DNA of 5,960 nt from Phycisphaeraceae bacterium (GTDB lineage Bacteria > Planctomycetota > Phycisphaerae > Phycisphaerales > Phycisphaeraceae): positions 1 to 5,960 of the forward strand of contig PUNN01000113.1 in assembly GCA_003552605.1 (NCBI GenBank), read 5' to 3'. The translations under genes and the position numbers were made by a program. Of this stretch, positions 1-5,960 are shown in pieces (within the stretch, counting starts at the first letter, position 1; each line of letters begins with the position of its first letter). The notes below the pieces were generated by a model. That model was not told where the DNA came from. It saw only the letters and a list, made by a program, of their open reading frames with translations, and did no database searches.

Positions 1-836
1 CCGTGGTCGGAGAAGAAGACGATGAGCGTATCCTCCGCCGCGGCCGACCGGCCAAGCGCATCGAGGATGCGGCCGATGCAGCGGTCGGCACGGTTGACGT
101 AATGGTGATACGCCGCGAGGTAGTGCCGGTAGTTCTCACGCGACCATCCTGCAGCCTGTGCCAGTCGCCGATGGGCACAGCAGAGGTACTGAATCGGCCG
201 CGGGCGGCGTTCGATGTCGTCGATCTCGAAATTGTCCGGCAGCGGCGGCAGCAATGCACCTTCCGGCAGCGGAACATCCTCGTGGGGCCCGGCGTTCTCC
301 CCCACCCAGTGGCAGATGTCGTGGGGATTGTTCAGATCGGCGACCATGATGAACGGATCACGCACCTCGCCATCCAGAAACGCCACAGCCTGCTCCGTCG
401 TGTGCACATCCCGGAACGTGTCCGCGCTGAGCGTCCACGACGGCGCCTCGGGTTCGGCCTCACCCTTGCCCGTGGGCCTGATGTCGAAGCCCCGCAATGC
501 ATCGCCACAACCTTGCTTGCCGAAGTGCACCGCCTGATAGCCCGCCCCGGTGAACAGTTCCCCGAGTGTCGGGATGGCCTCATCCAGCGGCGGGATCGGG
601 AAGCCGTGGCCGTTGGACATCACGCCCGTGGCGTGTGGCAGCAGCCCCGTCCAGAACGCCGCGCGTGCCGGGGTACACAGCGGACACGGGCTGTAGGCGC
701 GCTCGAAGCGCACCCCCTGCGAGGCGAGCCTGTCTATCCGCGGCGTGGCGGCCGGCCGATGCCCATAGGCACCCACGGCCTGCTGCGAGAGCTGGTCGGC
801 GACGAGCAGGAGGATATTCGGACGATCGGACGGCAT
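1..836 (-). CDS. Sulfatase, S1 (formylglycine) type, C-terminus beyond window
   Basis: This gene encodes a type I sulfatase, which hydrolyses sulfate esters using a formylglycine made from an active-site cysteine. The visible 278 residues contain the N-terminal metal-site strand (PNILLLVADQ, residues 6-15), the modification motif C54-T-P-A-R58 ending in G64, a GK pair at 106-107 where the family has GKWH, a PHD motif at 171-173, and the second metal site S-D-H at 276-278, followed by a glycine codon cut by the window edge. These are the family landmarks in the right order. The start is ATG at 836, with GGAG nine bases upstream (849-846). No signal peptide is visible because the core strand begins at residue 6, so a cytoplasmic enzyme is suggested, unlike the many exported planctomycete sulfatases. 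The first aspartate of the common D-D metal pair is alanine (A13-D14-Q15). Substrate cannot be told: arylsulfatase, choline-sulfatase-like and glycan sulfatase remain open. The family call is firm. Confidence 0.93.
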   Translation of the reverse strand, partial: MPSDRPNILLLVADQLSQQAVGAYGHRPAATPRIDRLASQGVRFERAYSPCPLCTPARAAFWTGLLPHATGVMSNGHGFPIPPLDEAIPTLGELFTGAGYQAVHFGKQGCGDALRGFDIRPTGKGEAEPEAPSWTLSADTFRDVHTTEQAVAFLDGEVRDPFIMVADLNNPHDICHWVGENAGPHEDVPLPEGALLPPLPDNFEIDDIERRPRPIQYLCCAHRRLAQAAGWSRENYRHYLAAYHHYVNRADRCIGRILDALGRSAAAEDTLIVFFSDH

Positions 837-845
837 GCGGAGCGG

Positions 846-849
846 CTCC
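846..849 (-). promoter_or_regulatory. Ribosome binding site of the sulfatase
   Basis: On the minus strand, GGAG lies nine bases before the ATG at 836. It supports that start over an in-frame TTG at 851-849. The site abuts the TTTT that follows the leader hairpin at 854-873, so folding of the leader could influence access to it. Confidence 0.6.
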
Positions 850-873
850 AAAAGGGAGACTACAGCGTCTCCC
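850..873 (-). promoter_or_regulatory. Leader hairpin with short U-run before sulfatase
   Basis: Read on the minus strand, a perfect 7-bp inverted repeat (GGGAGAC, 873-867, and GTCTCCC, 860-854) encloses a six-base loop and is followed directly by TTTT (853-850) and then the sulfatase GGAG. The arrangement resembles a small intrinsic terminator placed in the 5' leader, that is, an attenuator. No minus-strand gene lies just upstream that it could terminate. The U-run is short, so an mRNA structural element or a dyad operator on the DNA is equally possible. Confidence 0.4.
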
Positions 874-1023
874 GGGGGGAAAGGACCATGTTAACGCCCG
901 CGGCGGGGCGGGGCCGATGTAAGGGCAATAACCGCAGGGCAAATGCATGTGGGCCTGTCTCGGAGCTACTTGCCTTCGCCCTGCAATGACCCGAACCCGG
1001 GTATAACGTCTATCCGCAACAGC

Positions 1024-1043
1024 GCGGCCGGCCGCCCGGCCGC
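1024..1043 (+). promoter_or_regulatory. GC-only 8-bp hairpin in the leader of the exported-protein gene
   Basis: GCGGCCGG (1024-1031) and CCGGCCGC (1036-1043) form a perfect 8-bp stem made only of G-C pairs, closed by a four-base loop CCGC. It lies between the candidate -10 (1002-1007) and the ribosome binding site (1067-1070). No U-run follows, so it is not a classic terminator. It could stabilise the mRNA 5' end or restrict translation. In such GC-rich DNA a chance origin is possible. Confidence 0.4.
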
Positions 1044-1066
1044 CGGGACTGAACGCCGATCGATAT

Positions 1067-1070
1067 GGAG
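1067..1070 (+). promoter_or_regulatory. Ribosome binding site that decides the start at 1080
   Basis: GGAG at 1067-1070 lies nine bases before the ATG at 1080, the same spacing as for the sulfatase. The alternative ATG at 1065 overlaps this GGAG and has no purine-rich site at a suitable distance, so 1080 is preferred. Confidence 0.6.
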
Positions 1071-1079
1071 CGCCCCCTG

Positions 1080-2030
1080 ATGCGCAGAATCACACCCATG
1101 GCCGTCTCAACCACCCTGCTGCTGACCCTTGTCGCCGCGATGCCACCCGGCACCCCCGGAAACCCCGGAATCCATTCGGCATGGGCCGAGACTGCCGCCG
1201 ACGAGGGGCACGACATCCAGCTTGTACGCCCCAAGCAGGTCGACCAGGAATACGACCTCGTCGCCTCGGCCACCGAGACGATCCGCAACCGGATGAGTGG
1301 TGGAGGCCAGGGGGGGACGGATGAAACGATCCGACGCGCGGTCGAAATCGACGCCGGGGTGCGCATCACGGCAGTGGACGATCACGGCCTGCCCACGCAG
1401 ATGGCGCTGCAAGTCCGCAAACTGACCGTGCGCATGAACGATGACCAATACACTCCCGTCGAGGAGGGCCAGACGATGGTCGCCTCGCGCGAGGAAGGCG
1501 CAACGGTGTTCCGGGTCGAAGGCAGCGGGGCGCTGCCTGCCGAGACCAGCGAGGTACTCGCCTCGGTGGTGGACCTGAGCCCGCCACCGGTGAGCCTCGA
1601 TGATGTCTTCGGCAGTGACCGCCCCCGCCGCGCGGGCGAAAGCTGGTCGGTCGATGCGGGCGCGGCGTCCCGGATGTTCACGCACATGCAACTCAACGCG
1701 CGCTCGCGCGATGTCGAGGGTGAAGTGCGGTTTCCAGAACTCGCCGAGCATGATGGCCACCGTTGTGTCCGACTCGAAGCGGACATGGATATCTCACAAC
1801 TCAGCTTCCCACCGGGCGCGTTGCCGCCGGGCATGCATGTGCAGGAGGCGAGCGTGGCCCAGCAGATTGGCGGCGCTTATCCCCTCGATGAGTCCCTCCC
1901 CCCCTTGCGTGAAAACGCCCTGCTTACCATGAGCCTGCACTTTGAGGGCCGGATGGGGCAGGACCAGCCGCAAGTGAGCATCCGCACGGATGCGAGCCGC
2001 CAGATGCAGTGGCAGATCACACCACGCTGA
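1080..2030 (+). CDS. Exported protein of unknown function, DUF6263-like style
   Basis: I do not recognise a defined enzyme here. The 316-residue product starts with a signal peptide: basic start (MRR), hydrophobic stretch TTLLLTLVAA at 11-20, then a proline/glycine-rich stretch and a good signal-peptidase I site after A-W-A (34-36). It should therefore be exported, with no further membrane segment and no lipobox. The mature part is acidic, predicted beta-rich, with a single cysteine (C229). A segment around 171-192 (VSLDDVFGSD, then GESWSVDAG) resembles the '...lP..pV..GdsW' signature of planctomycete periplasmic proteins of the DUF6263 type. That resemblance is from memory and only tentative. 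An upstream in-frame ATG at 1065 would add five residues but lacks a ribosome binding site. The gene stands alone, divergent from the sulfatase and convergent with the operon to its right, so the neighbours give no strong functional hint. Confidence 0.85.
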   Translation: MRRITPMAVSTTLLLTLVAAMPPGTPGNPGIHSAWAETAADEGHDIQLVRPKQVDQEYDLVASATETIRNRMSGGGQGGTDETIRRAVEIDAGVRITAVDDHGLPTQMALQVRKLTVRMNDDQYTPVEEGQTMVASREEGATVFRVEGSGALPAETSEVLASVVDLSPPPVSLDDVFGSDRPRRAGESWSVDAGAASRMFTHMQLNARSRDVEGEVRFPELAEHDGHRCVRLEADMDISQLSFPPGALPPGMHVQEASVAQQIGGAYPLDESLPPLRENALLTMSLHFEGRMGQDQPQVSIRTDASRQMQWQITPR

Positions 2031-2078
2031 GTAGTAAGGGCAGGTGGTGGATGTACAACCCACCCCGGGTATCCCTGT
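2031..2078. other. Short gap between convergent genes with a weak hairpin
   Basis: The exported-protein gene and the minus-strand operon end towards each other 48 bases apart. GGTGG (2046-2050) and CCACC (2060-2064) could form a 5-bp stem around a nine-base loop containing the palindrome TGTACA. No T-run follows on either strand, so a shared intrinsic terminator is only a weak possibility. Confidence 0.25.
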
Positions 2079-4103
2079 TTACACCGGATTGTCACCGTAG
2101 ATGGCTTGTGGCCGGGTGTAGAAGGTGCGATCCCATGGCCCGTGCTCCGGCAGGCCGATGCCAGAGGCTTTCCAGCCGCCGAAGGGGGCTTCGGGATGGA
2201 TGCCCTGCTGCCCGGCGTTGATGCGAAGGATGCCGGCTTCAACCGAATCGCCGAATCGGCGCTTCATCTCGGGATCGTGGCTGTATAGTGTGGCGACGAG
2301 GCCCTGTTCAACACCGTTGACCATGGAGATCGCCTGCCCGGCCTCGTCGTATCGCTGCACGACAACCACCGGGCCGAAGCTTTCCTGCTGCACCACGGGG
2401 GCGTTCTGAGAGGCACCGGTCAGAACGGTGGGCGCATACCAGCAGCCGTCTTCATATCCCTTCGGCACCTCGCCGCCGCGATGGATGGTTATCCCCTGCT
2501 TTTCGGCCTCGGCCACGATATGGCTGATCCGCTGCCGGGCCGCACGGCACACCACCGGGCCGATGCGTGTCGATGCTTCGCGGGGCATGCCCACGAGAAG
2601 GTGATCGAGGGCTTCATCGAGCGCATCGAGGAATCGTTTCTCAACCGCGGCATGGACAATCAATCGCCGCGGGGCTGTGCAACGCTGCCCTGCGAAGCTG
2701 AATGCCGCCGCGGCGAGTTCACCGGCCGCCTCGACCACATCGCAATCGGGGCCGATCACCGCCGCGTTATTCCCACCGAGTTCGGCCTGCAACGCCTTGC
2801 CATACCGGGCGCAGCCGAGCGCCACCTGCCGGCCCGCGGCGATCGAGCCGGTAAATGAAAGCGCCGTGATCGCCCGCTCGCCGAGCATCGCCTGTCCGGT
2901 GGTCGCATCGCCGAAGACCATGCTGACACAGCCCGACGGGAAACCGGCTTCGGTCAGTGCTTCGATCAGGAGCATGGTCAAACGCGGGGCCTGCATGGCC
3001 GGCTTCCAAACCACGGCATTGCCCCATAGCAACGCCGGGGCAATCTTGCCCACGGGCAGCGCCAGCGGATTGTTCCACGGCGTGATGATCCCCACCGTCC
3101 CGACAGGGCGATGATGCACTGCGATACCGGCAGCAGGTGTGGCCGATGCATCGCCCCTTGTGCTGCGTATCGTGGCCGAGAGCAGGGCGAGGCCATAGTC
3201 GAACTCCGCGATTGCATCGACAACCGGCTTGCCGAGGTCGCTGACGATGAGAGCGATGGCATTGTCACGGCGTCGTTGCAGCGCTGCCGCCCACGACTCG
3301 AGATAAGCGGCACGTCGGTCAAGGGGCAACCGTGCCCAGTCCCTCTGACAACGGGCCGTGGCGGAAGTGGCGGCGCTGACATCCGCCTCGGTCGCTGTCG
3401 GCACCACGGCGAGGCAGTGGGGCCAGTCCGTGGGGTCGTGTCGCGGCTGCAACCTGTGATCCATCGCAGCCTGCCATTCACCCTCGATGAACGACACGGG
3501 AAGCGGCCCACACGCTCGTGACACACCACCCCCGTTCGCGGTTGATTTAGTTGCGCCCAGCCGGGCCCGAATGGCCGCCAGACTCAGCCATCGGCATGCG
3601 CGGCCATCGAGATAATCGCGACTGATTCTCGCGTGCACCGGGTCATAGGATCCAACCGCCTCTTCCGCCACCCACACCTCGAAGCCCGCCTGGTAGGCAT
3701 CGAGCACAGTGGCCCGGATGCACCCATGCGCATGCACCCCGCCCAAAATGAGCGTGTCGACATGCCACCGTTTGAGTTGTGCCAACAGCTCAACATTGGC
3801 AAACGCACTGAAGAACGGCTTGGGGAACACCTCTTCGCCCTGTTGCGGGGCAATGTCCGGAGGCATCTTCACCCCTTCGGTCCCCTCCACGCAGGCCCAG
3901 TAATCACGCCGCCGCCAGTGTGGCATGCGGTTGCTTCCATCAGGTTGCACGAGCGTGATCGCGTATGCCACCGGGATCGTGCCCTGGCGGCACGCACCAA
4001 GAAGGTCCGCCACATGGCGGACCAGCGTGTGCGAGGGCGGGTCCAGGCCGGGCTGATGAAGGTAATCGTATTGCAGATCAATCAGCAGAAGTGCCGGCCG
4101 CAT
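2079..4103 (-). CDS. Fusion of isochorismatase-type cysteine hydrolase and aldehyde dehydrogenase
   Basis: This single 674-residue reading frame carries two complete enzymes. Residues 1-183 are an isochorismatase-like hydrolase. The cysteine-hydrolase triad appears as D9 (LLIDLQ), K95 (FPK) and C128 (GVHAHGC). Family members with this cysteine hydrolyse amides such as nicotinamide, carbamoyl-sarcosine or maleamate. A Gly/Ser/Ala-rich linker at about 184-203 follows. Residues 204-674 are an NAD(P)-dependent aldehyde dehydrogenase: PWNNP (342-346, N344), K367, FTGSIAAG (417-424), E441 in ELGG, nucleophile C475, and ESFGP (E574, F576). All catalytic positions are present. The C-terminal end (FYTRPQ) recalls 2-oxoglutarate-semialdehyde-type dehydrogenases, but the substrate is not assigned. 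The start is ATG at 4103, two bases after the stop of the dehydrogenase gene upstream. A TTG at 4109 would overlap that stop and add two residues. No signal peptide, so cytoplasmic. It is the last gene of the operon. Channelling between the two sites is inference. Confidence 0.93.
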   Translation of the reverse strand: MRPALLLIDLQYDYLHQPGLDPPSHTLVRHVADLLGACRQGTIPVAYAITLVQPDGSNRMPHWRRRDYWACVEGTEGVKMPPDIAPQQGEEVFPKPFFSAFANVELLAQLKRWHVDTLILGGVHAHGCIRATVLDAYQAGFEVWVAEEAVGSYDPVHARISRDYLDGRACRWLSLAAIRARLGATKSTANGGGVSRACGPLPVSFIEGEWQAAMDHRLQPRHDPTDWPHCLAVVPTATEADVSAATSATARCQRDWARLPLDRRAAYLESWAAALQRRRDNAIALIVSDLGKPVVDAIAEFDYGLALLSATIRSTRGDASATPAAGIAVHHRPVGTVGIITPWNNPLALPVGKIAPALLWGNAVVWKPAMQAPRLTMLLIEALTEAGFPSGCVSMVFGDATTGQAMLGERAITALSFTGSIAAGRQVALGCARYGKALQAELGGNNAAVIGPDCDVVEAAGELAAAAFSFAGQRCTAPRRLIVHAAVEKRFLDALDEALDHLLVGMPREASTRIGPVVCRAARQRISHIVAEAEKQGITIHRGGEVPKGYEDGCWYAPTVLTGASQNAPVVQQESFGPVVVVQRYDEAGQAISMVNGVEQGLVATLYSHDPEMKRRFGDSVEAGILRINAGQQGIHPEAPFGGWKASGIGLPEHGPWDRTFYTRPQAIYGDNPV

Positions 4104-4105
4104 GT

Positions 4106-5272
4106 TCAAGTGCTCTCGCTTGCGATCAGTTCCCTGACTGCATCGCGGATAAGTTGGCCCATCTCGCGTGTACCCACCTGCTTACTGTCGGCAGTGGCGA
4201 TGTCGGGTGTGCGCACGCCGCGGGCGAGTGTCCGGTTGACTGCCCGCTCGAGGAGGGCCGCGGCCTTCGGCTTCCGGCAGCTTTCACGAAGCATCATCGC
4301 CAGCGCACCGATCTGACCGAGCGGGTTGGCACGGTTGCTTCCGGCAAGGTCCCACGCGGCGCCGTGGCCGGTCTGGTATACCGCACGCCCCTGCGGCCCG
4401 AAATTGGCCGAGTACGACATCCCCCGCGAACCAAGCAGCAGACCGCCGCAATCGCCAAGCACATCACCGAACATGTTCGAGCAGACGACGACGTCAAAAT
4501 CATGCGCCCGCGCGATCAACTGGTAAACCGCGTTGTCGATCTCGATGGTCCGCGTCTGCACATCGCCGCAACCGCGCATACGCTCAAGAACCGTGTCCCA
4601 GAGCTCGCTGATGGCAGGCACACCGCCAGGCTTGGTGACCATCGCCAGTTGGCCCCGCCGCTGTCGGGCGAGGTTGAATGCCACCTCCAGGATGCGTTCG
4701 ACCTCGTGTTCCCGGTAGGTACAATGCTGAAACGCGGCGGCCGCGTCGCCATCGGCATTCTGCGTCCCCCATTCACCGAAGTAAAGCCCGCCCGTATTCT
4801 CGCGGACGATAATGATGTCGACATTCGCCGTCTTGCATGGCCGCAACGGCCCGGCTCCGGAAAGTGCGGAAAAGGGGCGAAGCGGGATCAGCTTGCAGTA
4901 CAGGTCAAAGCATGCACGCAGATCATAGACGAACCGCCCTCCACCGGGACCACACATCACCGCCCCGCCGACATCGAACACTTCCCGGCAGAAATCGACC
5001 ACCTCGGGCGTGAGGCTCTGTCCATGCTCGCGCTGCGCAGCGTAGCCAATCGGCCCGCCTTCGCGAAGTTCAAAGCCAACGGGCATCACCCCCTCAAACG
5101 CACCAAGCACCTCGATGGTGGCATCAATCACTTCCGGACCTACACCTTCACCCTTGAGCAGACCGAGGATGAAGCGCCGATCTGCCGGGACCGGCATTGT
5201 CCAGTCCGGAATCGCCGCAGATAGCGATCCGCTTCCTTCGCCCGCCCCTTCACTTGATCGCGCTGAAGTCAT
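4106..5272 (-). CDS. Isopropylmalate/isocitrate-family beta-decarboxylating dehydrogenase, divergent
   Basis: The family oxidises a malate-type 2-hydroxy acid with NAD(P) and removes the beta-carboxylate, needing Mg2+ or Mn2+. The 388-residue product shows the nucleotide-fold start GEGVGPEV (41-48), substrate arginines R119, R132 (LRP) and R157 (VRENTGG), Y164, K214, metal aspartates D246, D270 (NMFGD) and D274, and the cofactor loop HGAAWDLAG with RANP (303-317). All general catalytic residues are therefore present. The loop before R119, which in LeuB contains a 'RPExGLL' segment reading the isopropyl group, is about a dozen residues shorter (GPGGGRFVYDLR, 108-119). Leucine biosynthesis is therefore unlikely, and no LeuC or LeuD is next door. 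A Gly/Ser-rich N-terminal extension of about 32 residues precedes the core. ATG 5272 is chosen because AAGG sits seven bases before it; an internal ATG at 5197 lacks a clear site. Likely soluble and dimeric as in the family; substrate unknown. Confidence 0.92.
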   Translation of the reverse strand: MTSARSSEGAGEGSGSLSAAIPDWTMPVPADRRFILGLLKGEGVGPEVIDATIEVLGAFEGVMPVGFELREGGPIGYAAQREHGQSLTPEVVDFCREVFDVGGAVMCGPGGGRFVYDLRACFDLYCKLIPLRPFSALSGAGPLRPCKTANVDIIIVRENTGGLYFGEWGTQNADGDAAAAFQHCTYREHEVERILEVAFNLARQRRGQLAMVTKPGGVPAISELWDTVLERMRGCGDVQTRTIEIDNAVYQLIARAHDFDVVVCSNMFGDVLGDCGGLLLGSRGMSYSANFGPQGRAVYQTGHGAAWDLAGSNRANPLGQIGALAMMLRESCRKPKAAALLERAVNRTLARGVRTPDIATADSKQVGTREMGQLIRDAVRELIASEST

Positions 5273-5279
5273 GGCGAAA

Positions 5280-5284
5280 CCTTA
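5280..5284 (-). promoter_or_regulatory. Stop codon overlapping ribosome binding site (TAAGG)
   Basis: On the minus strand, the TAA stop of the ANL gene (5284-5282) is part of TAAGG, whose AAGG serves as ribosome binding site seven bases before the dehydrogenase ATG at 5272. Terminating ribosomes would cover this site, which favours translational coupling of the two genes. Confidence 0.5.
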
Positions 5285-5960
5285 ATGCTGCTGCGAGTCG
5301 CCGGCCCGGCCGTGGTGCGCGGGCGCTCGCTCATCGGTGAACGGTGCATCACGCCCGAGTACGTGAATGCGGCCTTCCGGATCACGACAGCCGCGATCAC
5401 CCGTCTGCCACCAGCCATCGCCCGTCAACTCATCGCATGGCAGGCTGAGGTGTTCCAACTTGACCGCGATCATACCTTCGACATCGCAACCGACATCCAC
5501 GCCATCAGGGCCTGCAATCCTCAGGTGAACCCCATCCAGGGGCCGGCCGACGCAATTCGTCCGGCGTGAAGGCAGTTCATCGCTGTCCAGACACAACGGC
5601 CCAGTTTCGGTGGCACCGTACTGCTGTCGCACGGGGCACCCGCTGGAACGGCTGAACCGCCTTGCGACATCCTCACTCAACCGCATCGAGGAACTGACAC
5701 ACCACGCCAGCGGCGCTGCGGCCCGGCGCCACAGCCCCGGATCGGCGAGAACCTCGAGATGATAAGGCCAACTGTACAGGATCTCGATGCGGTGGTCGCC
5801 GAGCAGGGTCGCCACTTCATCACGGTTATCAAGGCTTGCAACATACACCGTCCCACCGAGGGCGTGAACGAGCAGGAGCGCATTGATCAGGCCAAAACCG
5901 TGAGAAAGGGGCAAAAGGCACAAACCGCCTGGTTTCCGATCATGCAGCGTTGCCGGCAGG
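5282..5960 (-). CDS. Adenylate-forming (ANL) enzyme, N-terminus beyond window, C-terminal subdomain absent
   Basis: The 225 visible residues belong to the ANL superfamily (acyl-CoA synthetases, NRPS adenylation domains, luciferases), which activates carboxylic acids as acyl-AMP. The fragment shows LPLSHGFGL (16-24), the adenine-binding A5 motif YGATE (114-118), A6 NCVGRP (135-140) and the A7 TGD (186-188) with GR at 202-203. The reading frame is open through the right edge, so the P-loop region (A3) lies outside. After R203 only 22 residues follow before TAA, where typical members have about 100 more, including the mobile C-terminal subdomain and its catalytic lysine (A10). Neither other minus-strand frame restores A8 or A10, so a nearby frameshift does not explain this. 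It could be a naturally minimal adenylating enzyme, a partner of a separate protein, or a decayed gene. It is the first visible gene of the operon, nine bases before the dehydrogenase. Substrate unknown. Confidence 0.88.
   Translation of the reverse strand, partial: LPATLHDRKPGGLCLLPLSHGFGLINALLLVHALGGTVYVASLDNRDEVATLLGDHRIEILYSWPYHLEVLADPGLWRRAAAPLAWCVSSSMRLSEDVARRFSRSSGCPVRQQYGATETGPLCLDSDELPSRRTNCVGRPLDGVHLRIAGPDGVDVGCDVEGMIAVKLEHLSLPCDELTGDGWWQTGDRGCRDPEGRIHVLGRDAPFTDERAPAHHGRAGDSQQH

Larger units (their letters stand above)
837..1079. other. Divergent intergenic region
   Basis: This 243-base stretch separates the divergently transcribed sulfatase and exported-protein genes and must hold both promoters unless they lie inside the genes. 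A TATAAC at 1002-1007 on the plus strand is a plausible -10 for the rightward gene, but no convincing -35 sits at 16-18 bases, so I do not call a promoter. A loose inverted repeat (GCAGGGC 934-940 and GCCCTGC 978-984) is also present. Two stronger hairpins are listed separately. I see no small gene that I would defend here. Confidence 0.6.

Noticed and set aside
3..989. Long plus-strand open frame (328 residues)
   Set aside because: It lies opposite the sulfatase, is rich in Arg with no recognisable motif, and is the usual antisense shadow in GC-rich DNA.
888..989. Mini-gene of 33 codons starting with ATG after a purine-rich stretch
   Set aside because: The purine run is too close to the ATG, and the peptide is Arg-rich and featureless.
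970..1007. Promoter TTGCCT to TATAAC for the exported-protein gene
   Set aside because: The spacing is 26 bases, far beyond the usual 16-18; only the -10-like element is noted.
4104..4109. TTG start for the fusion protein overlapping the upstream stop
   Set aside because: The ATG at 4103 is two codons downstream and gives the usual short N-terminus before the first strand.
3965..5224. Long plus-strand open frame (419 residues)
   Set aside because: It is antisense to the dehydrogenase gene, which has full family motifs; this frame has none.
4106..5272. Annotation as LeuB (3-isopropylmalate dehydrogenase)
   Set aside because: The isopropyl-recognition loop is shortened and the neighbours are not leucine genes, so only the family is claimed.
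5282..5360. Frameshift as the cause of the short ANL C-terminus
   Set aside because: Neither alternative minus-strand frame here encodes anything resembling A8 or A10; one stops almost at once and the other shows no motif.
5921..5923. TTG as the true start of the ANL protein
   Set aside because: The frame stays open to the window edge and the P-loop half of the enzyme must lie upstream; this codon is internal.

Overview
The window is GC-rich (an estimate by eye, above 60%) and bacterial. It holds five protein genes and no RNA gene, insertion sequence or CRISPR array that I can see. An S1-type sulfatase next to an exported protein of the 'DUF6263-like' style, together with the base composition, suggests a planctomycete or related PVC-group bacterium, perhaps Phycisphaerae. 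That placement is inference from gene style only.

Layout, left to right. (1) 1-836, minus strand: N-terminal 278 residues of a sulfatase with the formylglycine motif; its C-terminus lies beyond the left edge. (2) 837-1079: divergent intergenic region. It carries a hairpin plus a short U-run immediately before the sulfatase ribosome binding site, and a separate very GC-rich 8-bp hairpin in the leader of the next gene. (3) 1080-2030, plus strand: an exported protein of unknown function. (4) 2031-2078: a 48-bp gap between convergent genes. (5) 2079-5960, minus strand: a tightly packed operon. In transcription order it has a partial adenylate-forming (ANL) enzyme, an isopropylmalate/isocitrate-type beta-decarboxylating dehydrogenase, and a two-domain protein fusing an isochorismatase-type cysteine hydrolase to an aldehyde dehydrogenase.

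The operon is the most interesting part. Its genes are 9 and 2 bases apart, so they are almost certainly co-transcribed and probably translationally coupled. Each is atypical. The ANL enzyme stops about 22 residues after the hinge and lacks the C-terminal subdomain that carries the usual catalytic lysine. The dehydrogenase keeps the general catalytic residues of its family but has a shortened substrate-recognition loop, so leucine biosynthesis is unlikely. The third gene joins two enzymes that are normally separate, with both active sites apparently intact. Together they look like part of an uncharacterised small-molecule pathway (acid activation, oxidative decarboxylation of a malate-like acid, C-N or ester hydrolysis and aldehyde oxidation). 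I cannot name the substrate, and the upstream part of the operon is outside the window.
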